Shown piece after piece: positions 8,630 to 16,962 of a stretch of DNA of 60,562 bases. The notes under the pieces are model-generated. The model was not told the origin of the DNA. It saw nothing but the letters and a program-made list of their open reading frames with translations, and did no database searches. The stretch covers positions 1 through 60,562 of the forward strand of contig NZ_AUCY01000022.1 of NCBI RefSeq assembly GCF_000430005.1, given 5' to 3'. Each line of letters begins with the position of its first letter. Positions within the stretch are counted from its first letter, which is position 1. The position numbers and the translations under genes were made by a program. The stretch comes from Desulfovibrio cuneatus DSM 11391. GTDB lineage: Bacteria > Desulfobacterota > Desulfovibrionia > Desulfovibrionales > Desulfovibrionaceae.

Positions 8630-8810
8630 TATCGTACAGCGTAGAGCGGGGCATTGTTTGCCCCGTTCAATTCCGCAAATGCATGGGTTTTGCCTTATAG
8701 CGTTGAGCTGAAGGAGAATGGCAACCCAGCAGGACAGTTAGTAGAGCACCTGATGTAAAAATATAAAAAACTCGTGTACCCCGAAAGGAGATGACAAGAA
8801 TTTATGCCCG
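8630..8810 (+). pseudogene. Vestigial 3' end of a luxR-type gene, plus filler
   Basis: No gene is seen. Near 8790-8815 the sequence GGAGATGACAAGAATTTATG, then CCCGTGACG, aligns with the last codons of the membrane LuxR gene (GGATGACAATGTTCCATG, then CCCGTAGCG, near 5616-5643). The duplication that made the second autotransporter therefore seems to have included the tail of the upstream regulator gene and the shared promoter. The rest of the stretch has no recognisable content. Confidence 0.45.
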
Positions 8811-8937
8811 TGACGAAAAAAAGATAAAAAAATATATACTTAAAAATCAAATCTTTAGGCTAAATTGCAACAATTGTTGTCATTGCTTTTTTATTCAAAA
8901 TATGTCGTAGAATAGAAGAATTTTTGTATTTTTTGCA
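8811..8937 (+). promoter_or_regulatory. Autotransporter promoter region, copy 2
   Basis: This is a near copy of 5641-5760, with the palindrome CAACAATTGTTG at 8868-8879 and the same TTGCTT to TAGAAT arrangement at 18-bp spacing. Substitutions fall mostly between these elements. The palindrome and hexamers stay intact while the flanks drift, which supports a selected operator-promoter unit. Confidence 0.62.
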
Positions 8938-9110
8938 AACCACACTTGCATACGGGGGTGAGCATGCACAAACGACTTTCTCGCTTTTGGGTTTGTGCTT
9001 TGACTGTGTGCCTTATTGTCCCTTTCACCATAGTCGCCAGGCGCCTGTGTATGAAATTGTTTTCGGTTTTTACATTCTTACTGCCTAACAATAGCACAAG
9101 GAGCCCGCGT

Positions 9111-11564
9111 ATGAAATCATATTCCCGTTTGCTGTGTTCATGTCGTATCGTTCTTTCTGCCTGCGCCTTGCGGCAGGGGTGCTTTTCACACCCGCGCGGG
9201 CTGGCCTTTCTGCCCCGCTTCGTCCCGCATTTTCTCGCAATCTGCTTTTTAACCTGGGGCCTTGTTGCGCCCAACGGCGCACTGGCCGCAACCAGCACGA
9301 TTACCAGCGGGACACACACCAACCTTTACGGCAACAGCGGGGATGGGACAGCGCCCACCGACGCAGACGCCAGCGGCAACACGCTCACCCTCGGCGATGG
9401 CACCAATGGCCTGGACATTAACAATATCTCACCCACAACAATTTCCGGCGGGCAAGCTCCCAGCCACAATGACGGCTCTGCCAACAGCAACAACAACACG
9501 CTAAACATCAACAGCGGAACCACGTTTATTAATACTGGCCCTACTTATATTTACGGCGGATATGTGCAAGCAGGCTATGGAACCGCCTCGGGCAATATCG
9601 TAAACTTCGCTGGTAGTGGAAAAATCACGAATGTTACCGGCGGTAAGGCAGCGTTGGGCAATACCGTGGGCAACATCGTCACCATCAGCGGCGGCAACGC
9701 AAGCATCACCTCTGGCGTTTACGGCGGCCGTAGCGTTAACGCCACCGGCGGCCCAGGCTTTGCCCGCAACAACGAGGTGCATATTGGAAGCGGCTATACC
9801 GGCACAATTACCAATGACGTTTTTGGCGGGTCAGCCGGCGGCACCGGCAATGCTGACTATAATAGTGTCGAAATCGCCGGTGGCACTTTCAACAAAAACC
9901 TCTCCGGCTGGGGGGTTATAGGTGGGATTTCCACCAAGGGCGCGGCCACGGGCAACAGCGTCAGCATCAGCGGCGGCACGTTTGGCGTCGAAATTATGGG
10001 CGGCTATGCCGTTAATGGCACGGCCAGGGGCAACTCGGTCAGTATCAGCGGCGGGTCGTTTGCCGAAAATGTTTACGGGGGCCGTACCCAAATGGGCTTG
10101 GACACCACGGGCAACACGGTCACCCTCAGCGGTGGCACGTTTAGCGGGAATATTTACGGCGGCTATTCCAATGAAGTTTATACAGATGTTTTCACCGGCA
10201 ACACCTTGAACGTGATGGCCCAAGGGTTACACATTGGTGGGGACCTCAAGAATTTCCAGTACCTCAATTTTTATGTGCCTTCCACTGCGGCAGCCAACAC
10301 CACACTACTCACAGTGGCTGGCACAGCCGACCTGACCAATAGCGCGGGACAGTCTTCTTCTGTAAACGTGGGTATTGCGGGTGGATCTTCTCCATTGCAA
10401 GTGGGTGACAAAATTGTGCTTATTGACGCCGCAACCCTGACAACCAACAGCAACCTGAACACCACGGCTAATGGCCAGGGCATGCAGGGTATTTCCCTGC
10501 TGTATGACTTCACGCTTTCCACCACCCCCAACCAGTTGGTGGCCCAAGTGGCTTCCATCGGCGACAACCCGCAAACCAAGGCGATTTCCGAAGGCCGCGC
10601 CGGGGGCATGGCTTTTGTGACCCAGGGTGCGGATTTGGCGGCAGGCCAGGGCATGGGCAGCGCCTTGGCGGCGACTTCCACTAGGGGCGGCAGGGGCGGA
10701 CAAGGTGGCGGTGCGGGCGGACAAAGCGCCGTGGCCGGGTTCGGTGCCATGAGCGGCGGCAGCATGCGCTATAACACCGGCAGCCATGTGGATGTAGACG
10801 GCTATTCTCTGCTCACAGGCATTGGCTGGCGTAATGAACTGCCTTCCGGCGGCTTGCTGCTGGGCGCGTTCTTTGAAGCGGGCTGGGGCAGTTACAACAG
10901 CTACAACAATTTCAATAATGTTGCCACAGTCAAGGGCGACGGCGACACCAGTTATTACGGCGGCGGCATTCTGGCCCGGTACGACCTGACACAGGGCAGC
11001 CTTGCAGGCCTGTATACCGAAGCTTCCCTGCGGGCCGGGTACGCCAGCACGGACTTTTCCAGCAACGACTTCGGCCAGAATGGCGGAACCCACGCCTCGT
11101 ACGATTCCGGCGCGGCCTACTACGGGGCGCACGCTGGCCTTGGCTATGTGTGGCAGTTGAACGATGCCGCCAGCCTGGATTTTTCCACCAAATACCTGTG
11201 GACGCACCAGAACAGCGACAGCGTGACCATGCTGGGCGATTCCGTCCGCTTCAAAGCCAGCGATTCGCAACGCTGGCGTAATGGGGCGCGTTTCAACTAC
11301 ACGGTAGGTACCGATTCCGGGGCCGAGTTCACCCCGTACATGGGCGCGGCCTGGGAATATGAGTTCGACAGCGAAGCCCGCGCCACCGTTAACGGACGCG
11401 GCACAGATTCCCCCAGCCTCAAGGGCAGCACAGGCATCGGCGAGCTGGGTATCAGCTTCAAGCCTGTGGCAAACAGCGCGTTTTCCGCCGACCTGGGCGT
11501 GCAGGGCTATACCGGAATGCGTGAAGGCGTGACCGGGAGCTTGCAGTTGAAGTATGAGTTTTAA
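9111..11564 (+). CDS. Autotransporter adhesin-like protein 2
   Basis: This is an 817-residue protein from ATG 9111, chosen because AGGAG precedes it at good spacing. In-frame ATGs at 8946, 8964 and 9051 also exist. The N-terminus is a long signal sequence of about 60 residues, with a charged first part, a hydrophobic core near AICFLTWGLV and likely cleavage after ALA. Extended signals are common in large autotransporters. The passenger has degenerate repeats (GNSVSISGGTF..IYGGY). The barrel resembles autotransporter 1 (shared SHVDVDG, FFEAGWG, YYGGG) and ends LKYEF. A glycine-rich insertion (RGGRGGQGGGAGG) sits just before the barrel. The eCIS operon begins 70 bp downstream on the same strand. 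Confidence 0.88.
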   Translation: MKSYSRLLCSCRIVLSACALRQGCFSHPRGLAFLPRFVPHFLAICFLTWGLVAPNGALAATSTITSGTHTNLYGNSGDGTAPTDADASGNTLTLGDGTNGLDINNISPTTISGGQAPSHNDGSANSNNNTLNINSGTTFINTGPTYIYGGYVQAGYGTASGNIVNFAGSGKITNVTGGKAALGNTVGNIVTISGGNASITSGVYGGRSVNATGGPGFARNNEVHIGSGYTGTITNDVFGGSAGGTGNADYNSVEIAGGTFNKNLSGWGVIGGISTKGAATGNSVSISGGTFGVEIMGGYAVNGTARGNSVSISGGSFAENVYGGRTQMGLDTTGNTVTLSGGTFSGNIYGGYSNEVYTDVFTGNTLNVMAQGLHIGGDLKNFQYLNFYVPSTAAANTTLLTVAGTADLTNSAGQSSSVNVGIAGGSSPLQVGDKIVLIDAATLTTNSNLNTTANGQGMQGISLLYDFTLSTTPNQLVAQVASIGDNPQTKAISEGRAGGMAFVTQGADLAAGQGMGSALAATSTRGGRGGQGGGAGGQSAVAGFGAMSGGSMRYNTGSHVDVDGYSLLTGIGWRNELPSGGLLLGAFFEAGWGSYNSYNNFNNVATVKGDGDTSYYGGGILARYDLTQGSLAGLYTEASLRAGYASTDFSSNDFGQNGGTHASYDSGAAYYGAHAGLGYVWQLNDAASLDFSTKYLWTHQNSDSVTMLGDSVRFKASDSQRWRNGARFNYTVGTDSGAEFTPYMGAAWEYEFDSEARATVNGRGTDSPSLKGSTGIGELGISFKPVANSAFSADLGVQGYTGMREGVTGSLQLKYEF

Positions 11565-11574
11565 AGGCCACCGT

Positions 11575-11611
11575 GCGCAATACGGGGCGGGGTAACCCTC
11601 TCGTATTGCGC
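11575..11611. promoter_or_regulatory. Inverted repeat between autotransporter 2 and the eCIS operon
   Basis: GCGCAATACG at 11575-11584 pairs perfectly with CGTATTGCGC at 11602-11611 across a 17-base loop. No T run follows, so it is either a Rho-independent-like stop of low strength or an operator for the operon starting at 11635. Confidence 0.45.
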
Positions 11612-11634
11612 CTGTCAGGGTAACAGGAGTTTCT

Positions 11635-11931
11635 ATGCCCCCAGCAGCACGAATAAGCGACATGCACGTCTGCCCCATGCAAACCCCGGCGCTTCCCCCC
11701 ATACCCCATGTGGGCGGGCCAATTCTGCCGCCGGGCTGCCCTACGGTATTAATAGGGTCTCTTCCTGCCGCGCGAGTAGGTGATATGGCTGTGTGCGTTG
11801 GGCCTCCGGATACAATCGTCCAGGGCAGCGCTACAGTACTTATAGGCGGCCTGCCCGCTGCTCGTATGGGCGATGCCACGGCGCACGGCGGCAGTATAGT
11901 GTTTGGGTGCCCTACGGTTTTGATCGGATAA
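11635..11931 (+). CDS. PAAR spike-tip protein of the eCIS
   Basis: This 98-residue protein is almost entirely a PAAR domain: PPAARISDMHVCP at the N-terminus, then three repeats of CPTVLIGSLPAARVGD type, ending CPTVLIG. PAAR proteins cap the VgrG/gp5 spike of contractile systems with a sharp metal-stabilised cone. ATG 11635 has AGGAG about 8 bases upstream. In Afp/PVC clusters the PAAR-like gene sits near the baseplate genes; here it opens the operon, far from the spike gene at 16963. Effector domains are often fused to PAAR proteins, and none is present here. Confidence 0.93.
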   Translation: MPPAARISDMHVCPMQTPALPPIPHVGGPILPPGCPTVLIGSLPAARVGDMAVCVGPPDTIVQGSATVLIGGLPAARMGDATAHGGSIVFGCPTVLIG

Positions 11932-11998
11932 GCGGTACAATTTCTCTTTTCATAAAGTGCTTGCAATGCTTTCTTAACGTGAAACACAGGTGTAAACG

Positions 11999-12523
11999 AT
12001 GATTCATAGTGCTCTTTGCGCGGTGCGCGATACTTTGCGGCGGCGGGTGGGAACCCGCCCCAACGGGGAGCAGCTTGTGCATATCACCTGCCCCGGTAAA
12101 GGAATTGAAGGGCAAAGAAATTATCTGGGCCTGATGTTTATCGGCCTGGAACAGGAGACATGCTTACAAAGCGATATACCGCAGGGCATGTCATTGGACG
12201 CCAACATTGTTTTCATGCTGTATTCCGTTTTTGCGGACTATGGCGAAAGCCTGCACCATCTCTCTGGTGCCCTGTCTTGCTTCCAAGAGACCAGTTCCGT
12301 TACACGCACGGACTTTCCGGGTTTGAACCTGCCGGAACATACCATGCATATTGAACCGTATTTTTTCCCCCTGGTGCAGCAACTGCAAACTTGGAATCCT
12401 TTTATGGACGATTCCATCCCCTTCATGTTTTACAAGCTGCGTTCTCTGCGCTTCAGAGCGAAAAAAGGCGCAGCTCCAATTGTTAAGGAAATTGACGCTG
12501 CATTCAGGAAAGGAGGCACGTAG
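11999..12523 (+). CDS. eCIS tube-terminator protein (Pvc16/Afp16-like)
   Basis: This 174-residue protein resembles the DUF4255 / Pvc16 N-terminal family: an N-terminal helix with LRRRV, a central NYLGLMFIGLEQE strand segment, then the diagnostic pattern LDANIVFMLYSVFADYGESL and LSGALSCFQ. Members cap the distal end of tube and sheath and fix particle length. AGGTG precedes ATG 11999. It ends one base inside the next gene, indicating translational coupling. The family assignment rests on pattern recognition. Confidence 0.72.
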   Translation: MIHSALCAVRDTLRRRVGTRPNGEQLVHITCPGKGIEGQRNYLGLMFIGLEQETCLQSDIPQGMSLDANIVFMLYSVFADYGESLHHLSGALSCFQETSSVTRTDFPGLNLPEHTMHIEPYFFPLVQQLQTWNPFMDDSIPFMFYKLRSLRFRAKKGAAPIVKEIDAAFRKGGT

Positions 12524-13335
12524 TGGAGTACGCTGCATTTCTCTCTGTGTGCATTGAACACCCAAGTACTAACTTTGCGCTCTGGCAAATTCTGCCCAGC
12601 GCGGCAAGTGAGTATTTTCTTGCACAGCAACGCCTGCGTCTGAAGTTGAGCGGCGGGTGTCTGACCATATGGGGTGAAGCTGCATATGCGCCCCCCCCCT
12701 GCGAAATGGAGCGAACTGACGCCAATTCAAGCCAATTTCTGGAATGTTACCTGTTTTGCAGTGATCCCTATTTTATACGCGCAAGCGACGTCCCAGTATT
12801 TGCCCCAGGCCGTGAACTTTTATTGTTTCATATTGCGGATGAGGGGGAAAAAGAAGCAATACCACAGGTCATCGCCTACAGCCCGGAGCGGCGTAAAGAA
12901 GTGGCTGACGGACGGAAAAAATACTTTGGCAGTGCCTTTGGCCAACCGCCTGTCGCCGTCTTGCGTATGCCACTGGCAAATAGAAGCAAGCCTGCATGCC
13001 TGCGGTTTTCCATTCTGCCCCGCCGGGTATTCTGGGTGTACACAATTAGCCCAAAGCCGGGTTTTTTGCTGCACCTACAGAGCACGCATGTTTTTCGTCC
13101 AATGCCAACGGCGAGTGAGGATTGTGCGGCTTTTATCTCGCAAGCACCGCTTCCTTTGGTGAGGCGGATGGCAGAAGGCGTTGATTTGATGATGGAAGAC
13201 GGACAGGGGCAGCTTTTGCCGCTGCTTGAAAACCTTGCAGTTCCACAGCTCAACCAACTGAATTGGAATGCGGATTTGCAACAGTATACAGGGACAGTGC
13301 ATGTGGATTTAAGTTATTTCGGCATCATTTCGTAA
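12523..13335 (+). CDS. Unrecognised eCIS operon protein
   Basis: This 270-residue protein starts with GTG 12523 behind AGGAGG at 12511-12516 and overlaps the preceding stop by one base. It is soluble, with no signal peptide or membrane segment, and has mixed alpha/beta character. I do not recognise a family. Features include a basic, proline-containing middle (AYSPERRKEVADGRKKYFG) and a C-terminal end that reads as beta strands (YTGTVHVDLSYFGI). Its place between tube terminator and sheath, with tight coupling, suggests a structural or assembly role in the particle. It could instead be a lineage-specific sheath chaperone or a receptor-binding part replacing the missing fibre. Confidence 0.6.
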   Translation: MEYAAFLSVCIEHPSTNFALWQILPSAASEYFLAQQRLRLKLSGGCLTIWGEAAYAPPPCEMERTDANSSQFLECYLFCSDPYFIRASDVPVFAPGRELLLFHIADEGEKEAIPQVIAYSPERRKEVADGRKKYFGSAFGQPPVAVLRMPLANRSKPACLRFSILPRRVFWVYTISPKPGFLLHLQSTHVFRPMPTASEDCAAFISQAPLPLVRRMAEGVDLMMEDGQGQLLPLLENLAVPQLNQLNWNADLQQYTGTVHVDLSYFGIIS

Positions 13336-13354
13336 CTGACCACAAGGAGTAGCC

Positions 13355-15328
13355 ATGGCCAACAATTATCTGACTCCAGGCATTTATGTGCAGGAGATTT
13401 CAACTTTACCCGGTGTTGTGGTTGAGGTGCAGTCCGCCATTCCCGCCTTTATCGGGTATACGGAAATAACCCGCTATGACGGGCGCAGCCTGCTTGGTGT
13501 GCCCGAACACATCCGTTCTTTTAAAGATTTTGAAGAGCGGTTCGGGGGAGTATCCAAACTGTACCTTGAGTCTATTAAAGTCAAAAAAAACCAGAGTGGT
13601 CAGTTCTCCGCTGTGGATTCCGTACACTTTAAACACTGCTTTATGCTGTATGAAACGGTGTACATGTATTTCGCCAACGGCGGTGGCGAATGCTATATTG
13701 TTTCCACCGGCACATATGAAGAAACAACAAACTATGACAAGCAGGCATTCCTTGACGCTATAGCGGCTCTGGAATCAGTCGATGATATCACCCTGCTGGT
13801 CATGCCGGAAGCCGTGTTGCTGGGGGAAAGCTGCTACAATGTGCAGCAGGCAGCCCTTGCTCACTGTGCCAAACGCATGAACCGTTTTGCCATTCTGGAC
13901 ATCAAAGAGGAAACCAAAGAGGGCAGCACCCTGCTGCATTGGCGGCACACTCCAGGCTTTGATTCGTGGCGGAAAGACTGCCAGGAATTCCGCAACCGTA
14001 TAGGTATTATGAATTTGAGCTACGGCGCGGTGTACACACCCTATATCATTGCAGACACACCCACAGCCTTCAGCTATCACAATATCAAGGACTATCTGTT
14101 TGACGCAGATGCACAACCCGCTGCAGGAGAAACTGATAACCCTGATGCCGGCAGGTTGGCTCTGGCCGATCTTGACCCGGTGGCAAAAAAGTCCATACAG
14201 GCGCTGGACACCGCGCTGGAAGACCGGGCTAACCTCATGGCGGCCGTTGAGGAAGCTAAAATAGCGCTTTCGGATCCCAAGTCCAAAAAGCTGCCCCGTT
14301 TCCTGTCCGAAGTGATCAGCAAAAAGTACCCGGTGCTTACCCAGGAGGGTATCGCCCCCATTGCCGCCGCCTATATACGGCTGTTTGCCTCCATACTTGG
14401 AGTGCAGCAGGAGGAGTTGAAGGATGTGCCGGAATATACAAGCTTCCAAGCACATACCATGTCAAAAGATATGGTGCAGCATGCTCTGGACAGTTTGACG
14501 GCCACCACAGCAAAGTATGGTGCTGTGGGTCATGCTGAAGATACGGCCAGCATGCTGAAAGAATTATATACAGCCATCGGTATGTTGACTCCGGATGTGT
14601 TTACCGAGCTTCACGATTCCTTCCAAGAACTTCTTTTCAGTGAGTTGTATAGCGCTACCAGTAAAAATATCGACCGTCTTTCCGATGGCTTGCACAGTAA
14701 TAGCTCCGTATATCGCTCCATCCATTCCGCTGTGCAGACAGCTTTACGCGTACAGTCGCCAAGCGCCGCCATGGCCGGAGTCTATGCTTCAACCGACCGT
14801 CGGCGCGGGGTGTGGAAAGCGCCTGCCAACGTCAGCCTGACCAATGTGCTGGGACTCACCCAGGTTATTACAGCCGATGTTCAGGAATCTTTGAACAGTG
14901 ATTCCGTGGCCGGAAAATCCATTAATGCCCTGCGCAGTTTTCCCGGTCAGGGCTATCTTGTTTGGGGTGCGCGCACCTTGGACGGCAACAGCCAGGAATG
15001 GCGCTATATTCCTGTGCGCCGCTTTTTCATCACCGTTGAAGAATCCGTGCGCCGGGCCACTACCTGGGCGGTGTTCGAGCCCAACGATGCAAACCTCTGG
15101 GCCAAAGTTAAGGGCACCATTGACAATTATCTGCTGCAAAAATGGAAAGAAGGGGCACTTGCGGGCGCGGCACCAGGGGAAGCCTATTTCGTCAACGTTG
15201 GGCTGGGCAGCACCATGACCGAGCAGGATATACTGGAAGGCCGTCTGATTGTTGATATTGGCATGGCCGTTGTGCGTCCGGCGGAGTTCATCATTTTGCG
15301 GTTCATGCATAAAATGCAACAATCTTAA
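13355..15328 (+). CDS. Contractile tail sheath protein
   Basis: This 657-residue protein has the typical sheath N-terminus YLTPGIYVQEIS with SAIPAFIGYT shortly after. The C-terminal core holds NVLGLTQVITADVQESLN, GYLVWGARTLDGN, WRYIPVRRFFITVEESVRRATTW split over residues ~550-590, and a FEPND motif. It forms the contractile sheath around the tube. AAGGAG precedes ATG 13355. The central 150-450 region is larger than the conserved core and likely forms the outward-facing domains. Only one sheath gene is present, whereas Afp and PVC carry three. Confidence 0.95.
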   Translation: MANNYLTPGIYVQEISTLPGVVVEVQSAIPAFIGYTEITRYDGRSLLGVPEHIRSFKDFEERFGGVSKLYLESIKVKKNQSGQFSAVDSVHFKHCFMLYETVYMYFANGGGECYIVSTGTYEETTNYDKQAFLDAIAALESVDDITLLVMPEAVLLGESCYNVQQAALAHCAKRMNRFAILDIKEETKEGSTLLHWRHTPGFDSWRKDCQEFRNRIGIMNLSYGAVYTPYIIADTPTAFSYHNIKDYLFDADAQPAAGETDNPDAGRLALADLDPVAKKSIQALDTALEDRANLMAAVEEAKIALSDPKSKKLPRFLSEVISKKYPVLTQEGIAPIAAAYIRLFASILGVQQEELKDVPEYTSFQAHTMSKDMVQHALDSLTATTAKYGAVGHAEDTASMLKELYTAIGMLTPDVFTELHDSFQELLFSELYSATSKNIDRLSDGLHSNSSVYRSIHSAVQTALRVQSPSAAMAGVYASTDRRRGVWKAPANVSLTNVLGLTQVITADVQESLNSDSVAGKSINALRSFPGQGYLVWGARTLDGNSQEWRYIPVRRFFITVEESVRRATTWAVFEPNDANLWAKVKGTIDNYLLQKWKEGALAGAAPGEAYFVNVGLGSTMTEQDILEGRLIVDIGMAVVRPAEFIILRFMHKMQQS

Positions 15329-15347
15329 CTAACAAGGCGGGTGCACT

Positions 15348-15794
15348 ATGCCAGATTCCGACTCCTCGACAATGTATCCCCTGGTCTCGTTCCGGTATTC
15401 CGTCATTTTCGACAATGACCCCATAGGGTTCAGCGAAATCAGCGGCCCCAACCTGGAATACGAGGTTATCAAGTACCGTGACGGGCTCAGCAAGCAGTAC
15501 GGCGAAATGAAGCTGCCCGGCAGGCCAAAGGTAAGCGACGTTACCTTAAAAAAAGGTATTTTCCCTTCTGACAGCAAGTTTTTTGAGTGGATCATGACGA
15601 ACCACAACAAACTGAAACGCAAAGATATCGCCATAAACCTGCTTGATGAAGAAGGAAAAACCAAAATGGTCTGGACTCTGCTCAAGGCCTGGCCGATGAA
15701 AATTGAAGGGCCTACCTTTAAGGGCGACAGCAATGAAGTGGCTCTGGAATCCCTAACCCTGGCCTATGAAGAGCTGAAGATAGAGGCGCGCTAA
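15348..15794 (+). CDS. Inner tube protein (gp19-like)
   Basis: This 148-residue protein of the T4 gp19-like tail tube family (Afp1/Pvc1 type) shows FRYSVIFDNDPIGFSEISG, then EVIKYRDG, KLPGRPKVSDVTLKKGIF, and a C-terminal WPMKIEGPTFKG with ALESLTLAYEEL. It polymerises into the rigid tube that carries cargo. The stop codon overlaps the next start (TAATG), so the two tube genes are coupled. Confidence 0.93.
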   Translation: MPDSDSSTMYPLVSFRYSVIFDNDPIGFSEISGPNLEYEVIKYRDGLSKQYGEMKLPGRPKVSDVTLKKGIFPSDSKFFEWIMTNHNKLKRKDIAINLLDEEGKTKMVWTLLKAWPMKIEGPTFKGDSNEVALESLTLAYEELKIEAR

Positions 15795-16312
15795 TGTCCT
15801 CGGCCGACTCATACCCACTTACAGGCTTCCACTTCCGGGTGGAGTTTGCTGGTATGGGAGAGCCCATGGACATGAGTTTTCAGGAAGTGAGCGGACTTGA
15901 GGTAAAGGTGGAAACAGAAGAGCTCAGAGAAGGCGGTGAAAATGGTTTTGTGTACAGCCTGCCCAAGAGGCTTACCCACTCCAACCTTTCGCTGAAGCGC
16001 GGGCTCCTGACCAATTCCCGGCTTTCCCAGTGGATACGCGATGCTTTGGAAGACTTCACCTTCAAGCCGCTGCTGGTTTCCGTCAGCTTGCTGAATGAGG
16101 GGCATACCCCCCTGATGACATGGCAGGCGCATCAAGCCTGGCCGGTGCGCTGGTCCCTAGCCTCGTTGGACGCAACAGCAAACGCTGTGGTGATTGAGAC
16201 CTTGGAACTGGCCTATGCCAATTTGCGCCTGACCTATCAACAGACTCGAACATTCGGCCCAACAAGGAGTTATTCATGCCAGTGGAGATACGGGAAATCA
16301 ACATTTCCATGA
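15794..16312 (+). CDS. Second gp19-like tube protein (tube initiator)
   Basis: This 172-residue gp19-family protein is clearly distinct from the one before: FHFRVEFAGMGEPMDMSFQ, KRLTHSNLSLKRGLL, VIETLELAYANLRL. By analogy with Afp5/Pvc5 it should form the first tube ring joining spike and main tube. Its last ~12 codons overlap the next gene (start 16276) by 37 bases in another frame. The tail after LRLTYQ looks non-conserved, so the overlap may be a late extension. Confidence 0.88.
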   Translation: MSSADSYPLTGFHFRVEFAGMGEPMDMSFQEVSGLEVKVETEELREGGENGFVYSLPKRLTHSNLSLKRGLLTNSRLSQWIRDALEDFTFKPLLVSVSLLNEGHTPLMTWQAHQAWPVRWSLASLDATANAVVIETLELAYANLRLTYQQTRTFGPTRSYSCQWRYGKSTFP

Positions 16313-16467
16313 CCCTTATGGACGATCAGAATACTGGCACCCATTCTGCGGCAGCCCCAAAAGATGGGGCTGCGGATGGGCAGGGAACATACCCCGGCAC
16401 GCAGGTTGTGGTGGACAGGTGCGTGGATGCGGTGCTGCAAATTCTGAAAGACCGCAACGAGGCCTGA
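16276..16467 (+). CDS. DUF5908-family small eCIS protein
   Basis: This 63-residue protein starts MPVEIREINISMTL and ends with a helix (VVDRCVDAVLQILKDRNE), the arrangement of DUF5908 proteins found in many eCIS operons between the tube and spike-adaptor genes. AGGAG lies before ATG 16276, inside the preceding gene. The biochemical role is not established; position suggests a small baseplate or assembly factor (Afp6/Pvc6 position). The middle is a low-complexity linker rich in Ala, Gly and Asp. Confidence 0.75.
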   Translation: MPVEIREINISMTLMDDQNTGTHSAAAPKDGAADGQGTYPGTQVVVDRCVDAVLQILKDRNEA

Positions 16468-16480
16468 AGGCAGGAGACAC

Positions 16481-16960
16481 ATGAACACCGCAACCGCCAA
16501 AATGGTCATTGAGACGTATACCGATAAAACCTATCGGTCCAAACTCAAGGTCTATACTGTACTTTTCAATCCTGAAGGTTACACCCTGGATTGGGGATTC
16601 TCCTTCAAAGAAGAGTCGTTTGTCACCGGCGGAAGCCGTACGCTTATGGAAGGGGTAAACCGCTCGGTATTCGACATGAAGTTCATTATAGACGGTACAG
16701 GGGTGGGGGCCGCCGCGCTGGGAAGAAGCTCGGTCAACGTGGCTGATGAAATTTGGAATTTTATGGAAACCGCAACCGCTCTCAACCGTAAAGGCACGCG
16801 CAAGCCAGAGCCGCCCTTTTGCCGGCTGGTCTGGGGCAATTTATGCGCCAAATGCCTGGTGAGCAAAGTAAAACTGGACGTTACGCTGCTGGATAGAAAA
16901 GGCGCGCCCCTGCGCGCCACCCTGACCACCACATTCCAAACAATCTACCCGGAAAAGTGA
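16481..16960 (+). CDS. eCIS tube/spike adaptor protein (Afp7-like)
   Basis: This 159-residue protein matches the N-terminal domain family of contractile-injection-system tube proteins: LKVYTVLFNPEGYTLDW, then SVFDMKFIIDGTG, and FCRLVWGNLCAKCLVSKVK near the end. Family members commonly add a C-terminal LysM domain; this copy stops right after the core (TTTFQTIYPEK), so LysM is absent. It should link the first tube ring to the VgrG-like hub. The following gene starts within four bases of its stop. Confidence 0.8.
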   Translation: MNTATAKMVIETYTDKTYRSKLKVYTVLFNPEGYTLDWGFSFKEESFVTGGSRTLMEGVNRSVFDMKFIIDGTGVGAAALGRSSVNVADEIWNFMETATALNRKGTRKPEPPFCRLVWGNLCAKCLVSKVKLDVTLLDRKGAPLRATLTTTFQTIYPEK

Positions 16961-16962
16961 GT

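Noticed and set aside
10305-11987. A 560-codon open frame antisense to autotransporter 2
   Set aside because: It lies opposite two strongly supported genes, has low-complexity composition set by their codon bias, and shows no domain or start signal.
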